Shown here: in pieces, positions 45,164 through 53,279 of the stretch
Numbering within the stretch: the stretch's first letter is position 1
Layout of the letters: each line of letters begins with the position of its first letter
Origin: Thermodesulfobacterium geofontis OPF15
GTDB taxonomy: Bacteria > Desulfobacterota > Thermodesulfobacteria > Thermodesulfobacteriales > Thermodesulfobacteriaceae
Direction: 5' to 3'
NCBI RefSeq assembly: GCF_000215975.1
Contig: NC_015682.1
Location: 1,054,001-1,118,000 of the forward strand
Length of the DNA: 64,000 bases
Program-made: the position numbers and the translations under genes
Notes under the pieces: model-generated
Databases searched by the model: none
Seen by the model: the letters and a program-made list of their open reading frames with translations, nothing else
What the model was told of the DNA's origin: nothing

Positions 45164-45565
45164 TTAATTTTTTTTCATCATCTCTCCAATTCGACAACCA
45201 ATGAATGGTGCATAAATTTCCTTTCCCCTAAACACCTCTTTTACTATATCTACATAACATTTCCCGCCCAAAACTACAATTCTATCAAACTTATCTAATC
45301 TTTTTTCTACTACTTGCTTAGAAAGTTCCTCTATAGATATATTTTGTGATCTATTTTTACAAAAGGTCGCATTATAATTACCTGGAACAATCTCATCAGG
45401 AAACAAAAATCCATGTTTTGCAGATAAAATGCACCAAGATGTTGAATAAAATTTTTCTGCATATTCTCTACACTTTTTAGCAAACGGTCCTATATACACA
45501 TCTCTCGCCTTAGTAGAATCTGCATCTGGTTTTGGTAATTGTTCATTTTATTCCACCAAGCACAT
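45164..45565 (-). pseudogene. DUF6884-type gene with in-frame stop
   Basis: From a GTG at 45499 there is an intact frame of 111 residues: YIGPFAKKCREYAEKFYSTS, WCILSAKHGFLFPDEIVPG, then KFDRIVVLGGKCYVDIVK. That matches DUF6884, but its expected N-terminus (an ISCxxxKLPxPxKA-type start) lies upstream in the same frame as MCLVE, a TAA stop (45550-45548), then NEQLPKPDADSTKARD. The homology-like text on both sides of the stop indicates a single nonsense mutation. A truncated product from the GTG remains possible. Family function unknown; members occur in defence islands. Confidence 0.6.
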
Positions 45566-45724
45566 TATATAACATTCATCTAAGTTAGCCCTAAAATTAT
45601 ATCTGAATTTTTAAGAACTAAAAAAATTTTTTATAAAAAATTAAGATTTAAGGGGGTTTAAAGAAAGTAAAAAATTTAAGTATAGTGATAAGAATTATCT
45701 ATGATTTAATTGATGAAAGATCGG

Positions 45725-45925
45725 TAGTACCTCATTAATTGTGTTAAGACTTGAAAAATGAGAAAGGGAATGGTAGCTTCCCAAAAGACAGAGAATCTAA
45801 AACTACTGGAAAGGAATTACTATAAAAAAATAAGAAGTTAAACTCAAGAAGGTTAAACGAATTCAATGAGATTGAATTGGGAACTATCATACTTTATAGA
45901 GAAGTTTTTACACAAAAAAAACATC
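45725..45925. mobile_element. Internally deleted IS256-derived element 1
   Basis: About 200 bp. The left end TAGTACCTCATTAATTGTG and the right end GTTTTTACACAA match the ends of the larger remnant at 25398-26180 and of the two elements at 46,794 and 47,092. The inside is a patchwork of transposase 5' and 3' untranslated text (ACTACTGGAAAGGAA; CAATGAGATTGAATTGGGAA). It has no coding capacity and resembles a MITE. Confidence 0.7.
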
Positions 45926-46023
45926 TGTTTTTAAAAACCTTATCTAAATACTTGAATACTTGAAAAATCTTTATAAAGAATTAAAATACTAAAAGTGAAG
46001 TAATACTTTAATAGAGGTAAAGA

Positions 46024-46293
46024 ATGATTAAAAATCTTACAAGTTCCTCGATTCTTACTAAAAAGTTTCAAATTACTTTACCTAAAAAAATAAGACAAAT
46101 TCTTGGTGTAAAATCTGGGGAAAGGATAGGCTTTATAGTTGAAGGCAATGAAGTAAAAATTGTTCCTTTAAAATCAAAACTTGAAGAAAATTTTGGAAAG
46201 GTGAAAGCGCTTAAAAAGCCAGAAAATTTCAAAGAAATAAGAGATTTTGTGGAAAACGAAATGGCAAAAAATGTGATAGAGAAACTTAAATGA
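46024..46293 (+). CDS. VapB-type AbrB/SpoVT antitoxin
   Basis: 89 residues. The N-terminal half is a swapped-hairpin AbrB/MazE DNA-binding domain: LTKKFQITLPKKIRQILGVK and GERIGFIVEGNEVKIVPL. The C-terminal half is the helix that wraps the partner toxin. It starts four bases after a GAGGTAAAG Shine-Dalgarno and overlaps the PIN-toxin gene by four bases, so the pair is translationally coupled. It should neutralise the toxin and autorepress the operon. Confidence 0.88.
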   Translation: MIKNLTSSSILTKKFQITLPKKIRQILGVKSGERIGFIVEGNEVKIVPLKSKLEENFGKVKALKKPENFKEIRDFVENEMAKNVIEKLK

Positions 46294-46694
46294 GAAAATT
46301 TTTAGACACTAACATATTTCTCCGTTATCTTACAAAAGACGATGAAGAAAAAGCTTATAAGGTTTTAGACTTATTAAAGAAAATAGAAAGAGGGGAAGAA
46401 AAAGCAATCACAAGCCCATTAGTGATATTTGAATTAATCTTTACTCTTCAAAAGTATTATAAACTTTTAAGAGAGGAAATAAGAGATTTAGTTTTGCCTC
46501 TAATTAATTTGAGAGGGTTGAAAATACCTTATAAAGCTGTTTTTGAAAAAGCTTTAGAAACATTTCCTAATACAAATGTTTCTTTTGCAGATCTTTTTAA
46601 TTATTTTTTTATGTTAGAACATGAAGTAAAAGAAATTTATTCATATGATGAAGATTTTAACAAGCTTCCAGAAATAAAAAGATTAGTTCCTTAA
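46290..46694 (+). CDS. VapC-type PIN-domain toxin
   Basis: 134 residues. PIN-domain acidic residues are in place: D6 in KFLDTNIFLRYL, E in SPLVIFELIFTL near residue 50, D in SFADLFNYFF near residue 99, and D in YSYDEDFNKL near residue 119. It is expected to be an Mg-dependent site-specific RNase cleaving tRNA or rRNA, held in check by the preceding antitoxin. The pair lies between two clusters of IS256-derived debris, so it is part of the mobile patchwork. Confidence 0.88.
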   Translation: MRKFLDTNIFLRYLTKDDEEKAYKVLDLLKKIERGEEKAITSPLVIFELIFTLQKYYKLLREEIRDLVLPLINLRGLKIPYKAVFEKALETFPNTNVSFADLFNYFFMLEHEVKEIYSYDEDFNKLPEIKRLVP

Positions 46695-46793
46695 TAAATT
46701 GCTACTGAAAATTGATATCTTAATTAAATCTTCACTCCAAACCAAGCCCAAACTAGTCTCAACCATTATTTAGGCTTTTTCAACCCTTTCAAA

Positions 46794-47081
46794 CAGTAAT
46801 GTCCCATTAATTATGTAAAGATTTGAGTTTCAAAAGGATCCGCTATAAGGCTTGTAGAATTTGGGGCTTTTAAGGTAGTAAGGAGGGCAGAAAGGGCAGG
46901 AAGAAATCCAAGGACAGGAGGACCATTAAAAATACCTGAAAAGAGGGTAGTAAAGTTTAGGGCTGGGAAAAAGCTAAGCGAGATAGTATCAAAGAGTTAA
47001 TCAGCTTGAAAGGAACGAGATTGAATTGGGGACCTACCATGCCCTTTCCAGAGAAATTTTTACATAATAAAAGAGACACTA
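46794..47081. mobile_element. IS256-derived element 2 carrying an HU gene fragment
   Basis: Left end near 46794 (GTCCCATTAATTATGTAAAG) and right end near 47058-47081 (TTTTTACATAATAAAAGAGA) belong to the same family as elements 1 and 3. Between them lies the 3' half of an HU/IHF-like gene (46836-47000), immediately followed by AATCAGCTTGAAAGGAACGA, the IS256 transposase C-terminal text joined across a deletion. So a host gene fragment sits inside a mobile element's ends. Confidence 0.65.
46836..47000 (+). pseudogene. HU/IHF-like DNA-binding protein, C-terminal fragment
   Basis: 54 codons and a stop read RLVEFGAFKVVRRAERAGRN, PRTGGPLKIPEKRVVKF and RAGKKLSEIVSKS. This is the DNA-wrapping arm and C-terminus of an HU/IHF protein (compare the family pattern GFG.F....R..R.GRNP.TG..I.IP...V..F..GK.LK). 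No start codon or N-terminal dimerisation half precedes it; the sequence upstream is IS end. It is a gene fragment, not functional alone. Confidence 0.8.
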
Positions 47082-47091
47082 TGATAACAGG

Positions 47092-47236
47092 TAGTGTCTT
47101 ATTAATTGTGTAAAGACTTAAAAAGTTAAAAAAAGCATAATTAAACTCAAGGAAGTTTAAGATGATTTAATGAAATTGAATTGGAGAACCATCATCTTCT
47201 TTCCGGAGAAGGTTTACACAATAAAAGGGACACTAT
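47092..47236. mobile_element. Internally deleted IS256-derived element 3
   Basis: About 145 bp bounded by TAGTGTCTTATTAATTGTGT at the left and TTTACACAATAAAAGGGACA with CACTATA at the right, imperfect inverted repeats of about 25 bp. The inside keeps only the 3' text of the transposase gene (AACTCAAGGAAGTTTAAG; GAAATTGAATTGGAGAA). It lies 10 bp from element 2 and just upstream of the CRISPR signalling operon. Confidence 0.75.
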
Positions 47237-47308
47237 AAATTAGGATGTTCAAGATTAACACTTTCTCCCCTCTTGTTAAAATTTAAATTTTAGTTATCAA
47301 TTAATCTA

Positions 47309-47752
47309 ATGGATAAAACTTTAAAAATGGGAAGGAAGGTTACACCATATAAGCTATTTTTTAAGCTTAATTCTGGAGATTATAAACACCTTGCCATAGT
47401 CCCTAATCGGATTTTAAGAAAATTCGACGAGATTGCAGGAGGTTGTTTAGGTAGTCACATCTCGCGAAAAATTAGGCCTTGCATTTTCTGGAAATCCAAA
47501 GAAAATAGCAAGGAATGTTATAAAATTGTCTTCTTAACCACTTCGCGATTTACTCCTATAGCTGTTGATTTAAATAATTGTGTTAGCTTAGAGAAAAATT
47601 GTCCATATTTTAAATTTTCTCCCAAATCTTATGTAATTTTTTCTTCACCTGAGAATCCTGTTTGTTTAATCCTTAAATCTCCAGAAGAGCAACTTGAAGG
47701 TGTTATACATTGTGGTGTATGCCGAGATTTAGAATTTTTAGATAAACTTTAG
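47309..47752 (+). CDS. MazF-like small protein, first gene of the CRISPR signalling cluster
   Basis: 147 residues with five to six cysteines. The stretch KIRPCIFWKSKENSKECYKI followed by VFLTTSRF looks like the MazF/PemK pattern (R-P-x-I-hydrophobic, then a strand ending in T-S), and FKFSPKSYVIFS would be the next strand; this is a weak, fold-level resemblance. It lies 12 bases before the sigma-like gene and is co-directional with the whole type III locus. In the known CalpL/T/S system the CalpL-binding part of CalpT is MazF-like, so this could be a detached version of it, or a toxin freed by the protease. A truly unrelated function is possible. Confidence 0.5.
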   Translation: MDKTLKMGRKVTPYKLFFKLNSGDYKHLAIVPNRILRKFDEIAGGCLGSHISRKIRPCIFWKSKENSKECYKIVFLTTSRFTPIAVDLNNCVSLEKNCPYFKFSPKSYVIFSSPENPVCLILKSPEEQLEGVIHCGVCRDLEFLDKL

Positions 47753-47763
47753 TTTTTTAAGAA

Positions 47764-48465
47764 ATGTACGATTACAAACCTAATATTGAAAGGATAATAA
47801 GAAATGAAATTACTTCTGAAGAATATCAAAAATTTTTAAATATTCTTAAACGGATATTCAGGCAAGCTTTTAAAGTTTATTTTACTTTGGACATCGAAAA
47901 ACTTTTTCATAAGTTCTACGGACCGGACTATCTTGAAGTCTTAACTTCAGAACTGATTTTTAGAATTGTCTCTAAGAAGGATAGTTTTCTTAAGTTGCCT
48001 TATATAAATGAAAGATATCTTCTATCTACTGCAATAAACATAATTTATTTTCATCTTTCTTCAGGATTCAAAGTTGTGGAAAGAGAAGTAAATTTTGACG
48101 ATTTAAACTTAGCTCAAGAAGAGAATAAAGAGCAAAAATTCAGTGTTGAAAGTTTGCTTCCCCCAGTATTTGTGAATTTTCTTGAAGATAGTGCCTTGAG
48201 TCATCTTGTTATGAGCTTAAAGAAAAGATTAACCAAAAAAGAATTAGAAACGCTTTGTTGGTACATATACAAAGCCTACAAACAAAATCCAAAAGATGTT
48301 AAAGCAAGTGCAGACGCTATATACAAAAGGTGGGAAAGGCTTAAACCAAAGCTTAAGAAAATATTAGGAGAGGAAGTTTTTGAAGGTACCTCTGCTGATA
48401 AATTATTTTATGTTATTATGTCAGAAATCTGCAAAAAGCTTGATTTGTTTAAAAGTAGGAAATAA
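47764..48465 (+). CDS. Sigma-factor-like protein (CalpS candidate)
   Basis: 233 residues. The N-terminal half reads like sigma region 2: DYLEVLTSELIFRIVSKKDS then NERYLLSTAINIIYFHL, the D-hhhh-E-hhhRhh...hL...A.N...hhL pattern. The C-terminal half (about 155-205) reads like region 4: KKRLTKKELETLCWYIY then ASADAIYKRWERLKPKLKKIL, an L...E...L...-helix-turn-helix with R/K-rich end. It lacks cysteines for a zinc domain. Placed two genes upstream of a SAVED-Lon protease, it matches the CalpS role: an alternative sigma factor held by an anti-sigma protein. Divergent from ordinary ECF factors, so confirmation by profile search is needed. Confidence 0.65.
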   Translation: MYDYKPNIERIIRNEITSEEYQKFLNILKRIFRQAFKVYFTLDIEKLFHKFYGPDYLEVLTSELIFRIVSKKDSFLKLPYINERYLLSTAINIIYFHLSSGFKVVEREVNFDDLNLAQEENKEQKFSVESLLPPVFVNFLEDSALSHLVMSLKKRLTKKELETLCWYIYKAYKQNPKDVKASADAIYKRWERLKPKLKKILGEEVFEGTSADKLFYVIMSEICKKLDLFKSRK

Positions 48466-48510
48466 ATTTTATTGGCGAAAGGGACTTTTAATTAGACACC
48501 AGACTAAATA

Positions 48511-49344
48511 ATGAAGAAACCAGATAGAATTAAAAAGCAATGGGAATTATATCAATTTTTGAGAGGAAAAGAACTTGTAATATTCCCGGTCTCTCAAAAA
48601 ATCCCTCCTAAGGTGAATGAGTTGCGTGAGCTTTGCACTTTTCCTTCCATTTATTTTGTTCTGGCTGAAGAGATTTCTTTTTACCAAGAAAGACTTTTCA
48701 AGGCTATTGTCTTGACAGAAGAGATCATTCTTGGTTGGCTAAATCCTAAAACCCCTATCCTAAAACTTCATAATTTCAAAACATTATTAGTTGCGCTGCC
48801 TTTTTGGGTATATTTGGACGAAAAATTTTTACTTACCTATACTTTTAAACGAGGGATCCTAAACGAAGAAGACATCCACCGTCTTGAAGACTACGCCGAG
48901 TGCGCCAAGATCCCTCAGGACATTCGCGGCGAATACATCCGCTTTCTGATGAAGCTTCTTGCCCCTTACAATACAGAATCTATCTTGACTTATCTTGAAA
49001 AGCTTGAAGAGTATCAATTTGCTCCTTCAGTTTTTACCATCCCAGATGACCTAAAAACCTATTATGAAAATTCTCATTTCGCCTATGCTAAGGCAGCTTC
49101 TTCAAAAAATGTGCATAAAGGCAAAAACTTCTTCGCCATAGTTGAAAAAATCCCTGAGGTTGGACCAAAGCTCACCCTCTATCTTCCACAAGATTACTTA
49201 GGACAGAAAGTAACCATAAAAGTTGAAAACAATATTCTATTTGAGGGTACATTAGAAACAATCAAGCTTGAATTTACAAACCTTCCTGAACTTGCAGATT
49301 ATACCTCTTGGTTGGAGGCAATAAATGTCGAGATTTCCGTTTGA
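48511..49344 (+). CDS. Putative anti-sigma / protease substrate (CalpT-like)
   Basis: 277 residues, no signal or membrane helix. About residues 15-125 (GKELVIFPVSQKIPPKVNEL to VALPFWVYLDEKFLLTYTF) form a hydrophobic, beta-rich block. A linker of about 150-210 follows, then a beta-rich C-terminal domain (KLTLYLPQDYLGQKVTIKVE). I do not recognise it from motifs alone. Position between a sigma-like gene and the CalpL-like gene, and a 20-base overlap with the latter, make it the obvious candidate for CalpT, which is of similar size (about 33 kDa) and is the protease's substrate and anti-sigma factor. Functional call is from context. Confidence 0.5.
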   Translation: MKKPDRIKKQWELYQFLRGKELVIFPVSQKIPPKVNELRELCTFPSIYFVLAEEISFYQERLFKAIVLTEEIILGWLNPKTPILKLHNFKTLLVALPFWVYLDEKFLLTYTFKRGILNEEDIHRLEDYAECAKIPQDIRGEYIRFLMKLLAPYNTESILTYLEKLEEYQFAPSVFTIPDDLKTYYENSHFAYAKAASSKNVHKGKNFFAIVEKIPEVGPKLTLYLPQDYLGQKVTIKVENNILFEGTLETIKLEFTNLPELADYTSWLEAINVEISV

Positions 49345-50797
49345 AGAATTTGACGAGAATCATCTACTTAATTTCCTTGAGCAAGGTTTACTTGATGAAC
49401 ATATTGAAGAGCTCTTAATGAGGTGGAGTTTATTTTCTCCAAAAATTCAGTTTAGTCTTATTAATTATATTCGCGAAAGGTTGAAAGATAGTTTTAGCCC
49501 CAAGCTTTTAGTAAAGCATTTAAAGATTAAGCCTATTGAAGATGCCGAGCAGATTGTTAAAGGGAAAGGTAAACATTTTGAAATAATCGTTGTAGATAAA
49601 GACCAATCGGATTTTGCTAAAGGATTAGTAATACCTGATACTTCTAAAATCATAACCAATTTACCTGAGCTTAAAAATTCTTTAACTATTATTAAGAAGT
49701 TTTTAAACAAAAACTTTGCTGTATTCTTTGATTCCTACATCTCTGGAAAAAGTTTTATGCTTCCTCTTGCCTGTGCGTTAAGCATCGAAAGAATACCTGA
49801 AGATTTAAGATTTACAGGAGCCCTAAATATTAAAGGAGATGTTTTAGAGGTTGAACATCTAAAAGAAAAAATAGAGTTTGCTAAATCTCACGGTTTAAGG
49901 CTTATAACTCCTCTTCAGGTAAAGCGTTTTAATACTATTAAAGCTTATTTAGAAAAAGATAAATGGGACATACCCTTTTACATCACGACCGCAGGATATG
50001 AGGAATTTTTAAACTTTCTAAAAGACTTCATTGGAGAAAAAACTTTTGAAGAATTCGAGATCATTAAAGGGCTTGAGTTATTCTATGGCTTGCAAGAAGA
50101 CACTTTTTATCAGGTAACTGGACAATTAAAGACTGAGGAAGATTGGAAGAAAGTTTGTCAAGACTTTTATACTCGTTATTATAAAATTGTTACTACTCTC
50201 CCTGGGAATAAGATTTTTCACATAGGCATAAGAGGTGCTGTGGCTTTAAGCTTTGCTCTTGGAGTGCTTTATTCTCACTTCTATCCTTTCGTCTTTTACC
50301 ACTATCAAGCTAAGGAGTGGGAGACAAAATACCATACCATTCCCATAGATGAACCGAGATACCTGAAAGAAAGAAAATCTCAGTATAATTATATTAATAC
50401 GCTCTTTGAACATAATGGAGAAGACTTAGCGATGGTGCTTAACTTTGGACATCACGAAGCGGTTGCAGATGTAAAATCCTATGCCTTTTCCCATCTCAAT
50501 AATCCTTCTTTTTTAGTTTTAGAGGCTAAAGAAAAAGGGAATGTCCCCATTGAGAGCTTTTCTGAGGTTGCCAAAGAATGTGCTAGTGCTATCCAAGATA
50601 TTCGTTCTCAATTTTCAATGAAGACCTATCACTTCTTCTTTTCTTGCCCGGTTCCTATTGCCTTCATGGTAGGCTTAGCCTTTGGTCATTATGTTGACGG
50701 CTGGATCTACAATTTCCAAAAAGAAGGCTCTTCCTATCAACCAGTCTTAGAATTCAAATTTTTAAGAAAAATTAGGGAAGAAGCTGTCAGGAATTAG
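49325..50797 (+). CDS. calpL: Lon-like protease with SAVED domain (CalpL-like)
   Basis: 490 residues. Residues 1-75 are helical and soluble, with no membrane segment. A Lon-protease-like domain spans about 85-235: the region FFDSYISGKSFMLPLACALS aligns with Lon's DGPSAG segment (S143 as nucleophile), and TGALNIKGDVLEVEHLKEKI with Lon's TGEI...GG.KEK, placing K182 at the catalytic lysine. A SAVED domain fills about 290-480: IFHIGIRGAVALSFALGVLY, then FFFSCPVPIAFMVGLAFGHY and WIYNFQKEGSSYQPVLEF, its typical two half-sensor blocks. It should therefore be a protease switched on by a cyclic oligonucleotide made by Csm1. It overlaps the CalpT-like gene and precedes csm1 by 51 bases. Confidence 0.82.
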   Translation: MSRFPFEEFDENHLLNFLEQGLLDEHIEELLMRWSLFSPKIQFSLINYIRERLKDSFSPKLLVKHLKIKPIEDAEQIVKGKGKHFEIIVVDKDQSDFAKGLVIPDTSKIITNLPELKNSLTIIKKFLNKNFAVFFDSYISGKSFMLPLACALSIERIPEDLRFTGALNIKGDVLEVEHLKEKIEFAKSHGLRLITPLQVKRFNTIKAYLEKDKWDIPFYITTAGYEEFLNFLKDFIGEKTFEEFEIIKGLELFYGLQEDTFYQVTGQLKTEEDWKKVCQDFYTRYYKIVTTLPGNKIFHIGIRGAVALSFALGVLYSHFYPFVFYHYQAKEWETKYHTIPIDEPRYLKERKSQYNYINTLFEHNGEDLAMVLNFGHHEAVADVKSYAFSHLNNPSFLVLEAKEKGNVPIESFSEVAKECASAIQDIRSQFSMKTYHFFFSCPVPIAFMVGLAFGHYVDGWIYNFQKEGSSYQPVLEFKFLRKIREEAVRN

Positions 50798-50848
50798 AAA
50801 AAAGTAATGTTTAAAAATAATAAATTAAAGTAGTAAAGAGAGGGATGT

Positions 50849-53260
50849 ATGGAAGAAAATAAAAAGGAAGTTAGAAATTTACTTGCTATTGGTGCTCTTT
50901 TTCATGATATTGGTAAAGTAATAATAAGAGCACTTTGGGGTGAAACTGAACAGTATTTTAAACAAATTGAAAAAGAAAAACATTATAAAGAACAATTTAA
51001 ATATGCTCATGCCTATTCAACTTATGAATTTTTAAAAAATATTGTTGATAATCCAGTTATTCTTGCATCAAGCTATCATCATAATCCAGATGGTGCTGAA
51101 AAAGAGTTTAAACTTTATGCCAAAATTTATCAACTCGCTGATTATTATTCAAGTTCAGAAAGAAGTGAAAAAGAAAAAATAGAAAAAGAAAATTTATTAA
51201 GAGTGATTTTTCAAAATATTAAAGTTCCAAAAATTGAATCGAAAAGTCAAGAAAATTTTTCAGAACAAGAGTACTTTTACAATCTTCAACCTTTACAAAT
51301 AAATAATGAAGTAATTTTCCCAATAAAAAAAGAAGATCTTATAAGTTTTGATGAAATTACTGCATATAAAAATTTATGGCAGGGATTTCAAAATGAATTT
51401 AATATCTTAAAAAATGCTTATATAAAAGAGAAAAAATTAAATTCTTCAGAAAAATTTCTTACAGCTTTATATTATTTAATTTACAAATATTTTTGGTGCG
51501 TTCCTGCTTCAACTTATGATCCAGAAAGAAAAGAAAGGCACTACCCAGATATTTCTCTTTTTGATCACTTAAGAGTTTGTTCAGCCTTTTCTACTTCTCT
51601 TTATACAGACTATAACTTAAATATTATTAAAAATGGAGATAAACCAGAAACAGAAATAAAATTAATATTTTTGAAAGGGGATATAAGTGGAATTCAAAAA
51701 TTTCTTTATGGAATAACAAATATTAAAGGTGTTGCAAAGAGATTAAGAGGAAGAAGTTCTTTTTTAGCTCTTCTTCCTGATTTAGTAGCCAAAGCACTCC
51801 TTGACAAATTTGGTTACCCCTTTGTTAACATTCTTTATTCAGGAGGTGGTCATTTTGAAATTGTTTTAGGTTATGAGGAAGGGATAGAAAAAGAATTAGA
51901 TAAATTTTCAAAAGAAGTAGAAGAGATTTTATTTAAAAATTTTTATGGAGCTCTGGGATTAGCTTTAGGTTATACCGAGATTACTTTATCTGAGTTAAGG
52001 AATAAAGAAATTTATAGAAATAAAATAATGAAAAACATTTATAGAGTTCTTGAGAAAAACAAAAAACAGAAATTTAAAGGCGTATTAATTAATTATTCTA
52101 TAGATCAACTTTTAGATATAATAAATCAAGAATTTAAGGATATAGAAAAAAATTATACAGTTTGCTCATCCTGTCAGGTAGTTATAACAGAAGAAAAGGG
52201 AGAGGAAGAAAAAAATATATGTAAGTGGTGTGAAACTTTTAAAGAAGTAGGAGAAATTATTCCCAAAGCAAAATATTTAATTTTTTCTAAAGAAAAATTA
52301 AATAATCTACCAGGATTTCACATTGATAGAATAGGCGGAGTTTACTTTTTAGAAAATTTATCAAAAGTTTCTATTCAGATTAAAGAAAATAATGAGATAT
52401 ACCTTCTTAATGATACTAATTTTCTAAAGAAAGATAGATGTGATGGATTCAAATTAATAGCCCAAATAGTTCCTCAAACAAATTCCGAAGTTATGACTTT
52501 TGAAGAATTAGTTGAGTTTGCAAAGGGAGACAAGAAACTTGCTTTTGCAAGGGGTGATGTAGATAATCTTGGGCTTATTTTTATGCAAGGGTTAGGAGAA
52601 GATTATAGCATTTCAAGGATAGCAGCCTTAAGTAGAAGTTTGGATTTGTATTTTTCTGGCTATTTTAATTATCTTTTTAATTTAGAAGAATTTAAAAATA
52701 AAATTTATGTTTTATATGCAGGTGGTGATGACTTTTTCATAATTGGTCCTTGGGATATAGTTTTTGAAGCCTTAGAAAGAATAAGAGAGGATTTTAAAAA
52801 ATATACATGCAAAAACAAGGATATAGATCTTTCAAGCGGAGTTTTTGTAGGGCGTGATTCTTATCCTGTAAGATTTGCTGGTGAGTTAGCAGGAAGTGAA
52901 GAAGATAAAGCAAAGGAAATCAAGTCAACAATTAGAGTTTTAAGTGAAAGTTTAAAGTGGGAAGAATATGAAAAAGCAATTGAAGAAGCAGAAGGCATAG
53001 TTAATCTTGTAAATAATAAAAAAATAGGGCGGTCTTTATTTTATAAATTTTATCAATTATTAAAGTCTTTTAGGGATAATAAAAATAATATTTCTCCTAA
53101 ATTTTATCCTCAATTTTATTACTATTTATATAGAAATGTTAAAGATAAAGATGATAGAGAGCAAGTAATAAATTTCTTTCTTGATTCAAAAAATGATTAT
53201 CAAGTAAAGAAAGATGCTTTATTTAAAGCTAAATATGTAATAATGAAAACAAGAGAATAA
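50849..53260 (+). CDS. csm1: Type III-A CRISPR polymerase/nuclease subunit Cas10 (Csm1)
   Basis: 803 residues. N-terminal HD nuclease domain: ALFHDIGKVIIRA near residue 15 and SSYHHNPDG near residue 76. The zinc knuckle CSSC...CKWC lies near residues 439-463. The Palm2 cyclase motif is YVLYAGGDDFFIIG near residue 625, the GGDD that makes cyclic oligoadenylates from ATP. Both catalytic centres are intact, so the complex should cut ssDNA and make the second messenger that drives Csx1 and the SAVED protease. GAGAGGGA precedes the ATG. Short Csm1-type rather than Cmr2-type, judged by the adjacent csm2-csm5. Confidence 0.94.
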   Translation: MEENKKEVRNLLAIGALFHDIGKVIIRALWGETEQYFKQIEKEKHYKEQFKYAHAYSTYEFLKNIVDNPVILASSYHHNPDGAEKEFKLYAKIYQLADYYSSSERSEKEKIEKENLLRVIFQNIKVPKIESKSQENFSEQEYFYNLQPLQINNEVIFPIKKEDLISFDEITAYKNLWQGFQNEFNILKNAYIKEKKLNSSEKFLTALYYLIYKYFWCVPASTYDPERKERHYPDISLFDHLRVCSAFSTSLYTDYNLNIIKNGDKPETEIKLIFLKGDISGIQKFLYGITNIKGVAKRLRGRSSFLALLPDLVAKALLDKFGYPFVNILYSGGGHFEIVLGYEEGIEKELDKFSKEVEEILFKNFYGALGLALGYTEITLSELRNKEIYRNKIMKNIYRVLEKNKKQKFKGVLINYSIDQLLDIINQEFKDIEKNYTVCSSCQVVITEEKGEEEKNICKWCETFKEVGEIIPKAKYLIFSKEKLNNLPGFHIDRIGGVYFLENLSKVSIQIKENNEIYLLNDTNFLKKDRCDGFKLIAQIVPQTNSEVMTFEELVEFAKGDKKLAFARGDVDNLGLIFMQGLGEDYSISRIAALSRSLDLYFSGYFNYLFNLEEFKNKIYVLYAGGDDFFIIGPWDIVFEALERIREDFKKYTCKNKDIDLSSGVFVGRDSYPVRFAGELAGSEEDKAKEIKSTIRVLSESLKWEEYEKAIEEAEGIVNLVNNKKIGRSLFYKFYQLLKSFRDNKNNISPKFYPQFYYYLYRNVKDKDDREQVINFFLDSKNDYQVKKDALFKAKYVIMKTRE

Positions 53261-53279
53261 AGTGAAGGGGGTATAAAAT

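Noticed and set aside
50849-53260. Calling the large CRISPR subunit Cmr2 (type III-B)
   Set aside because: The downstream genes are csm2-csm5 in standard order, and no cmr1, cmr4 or cmr6 is present.
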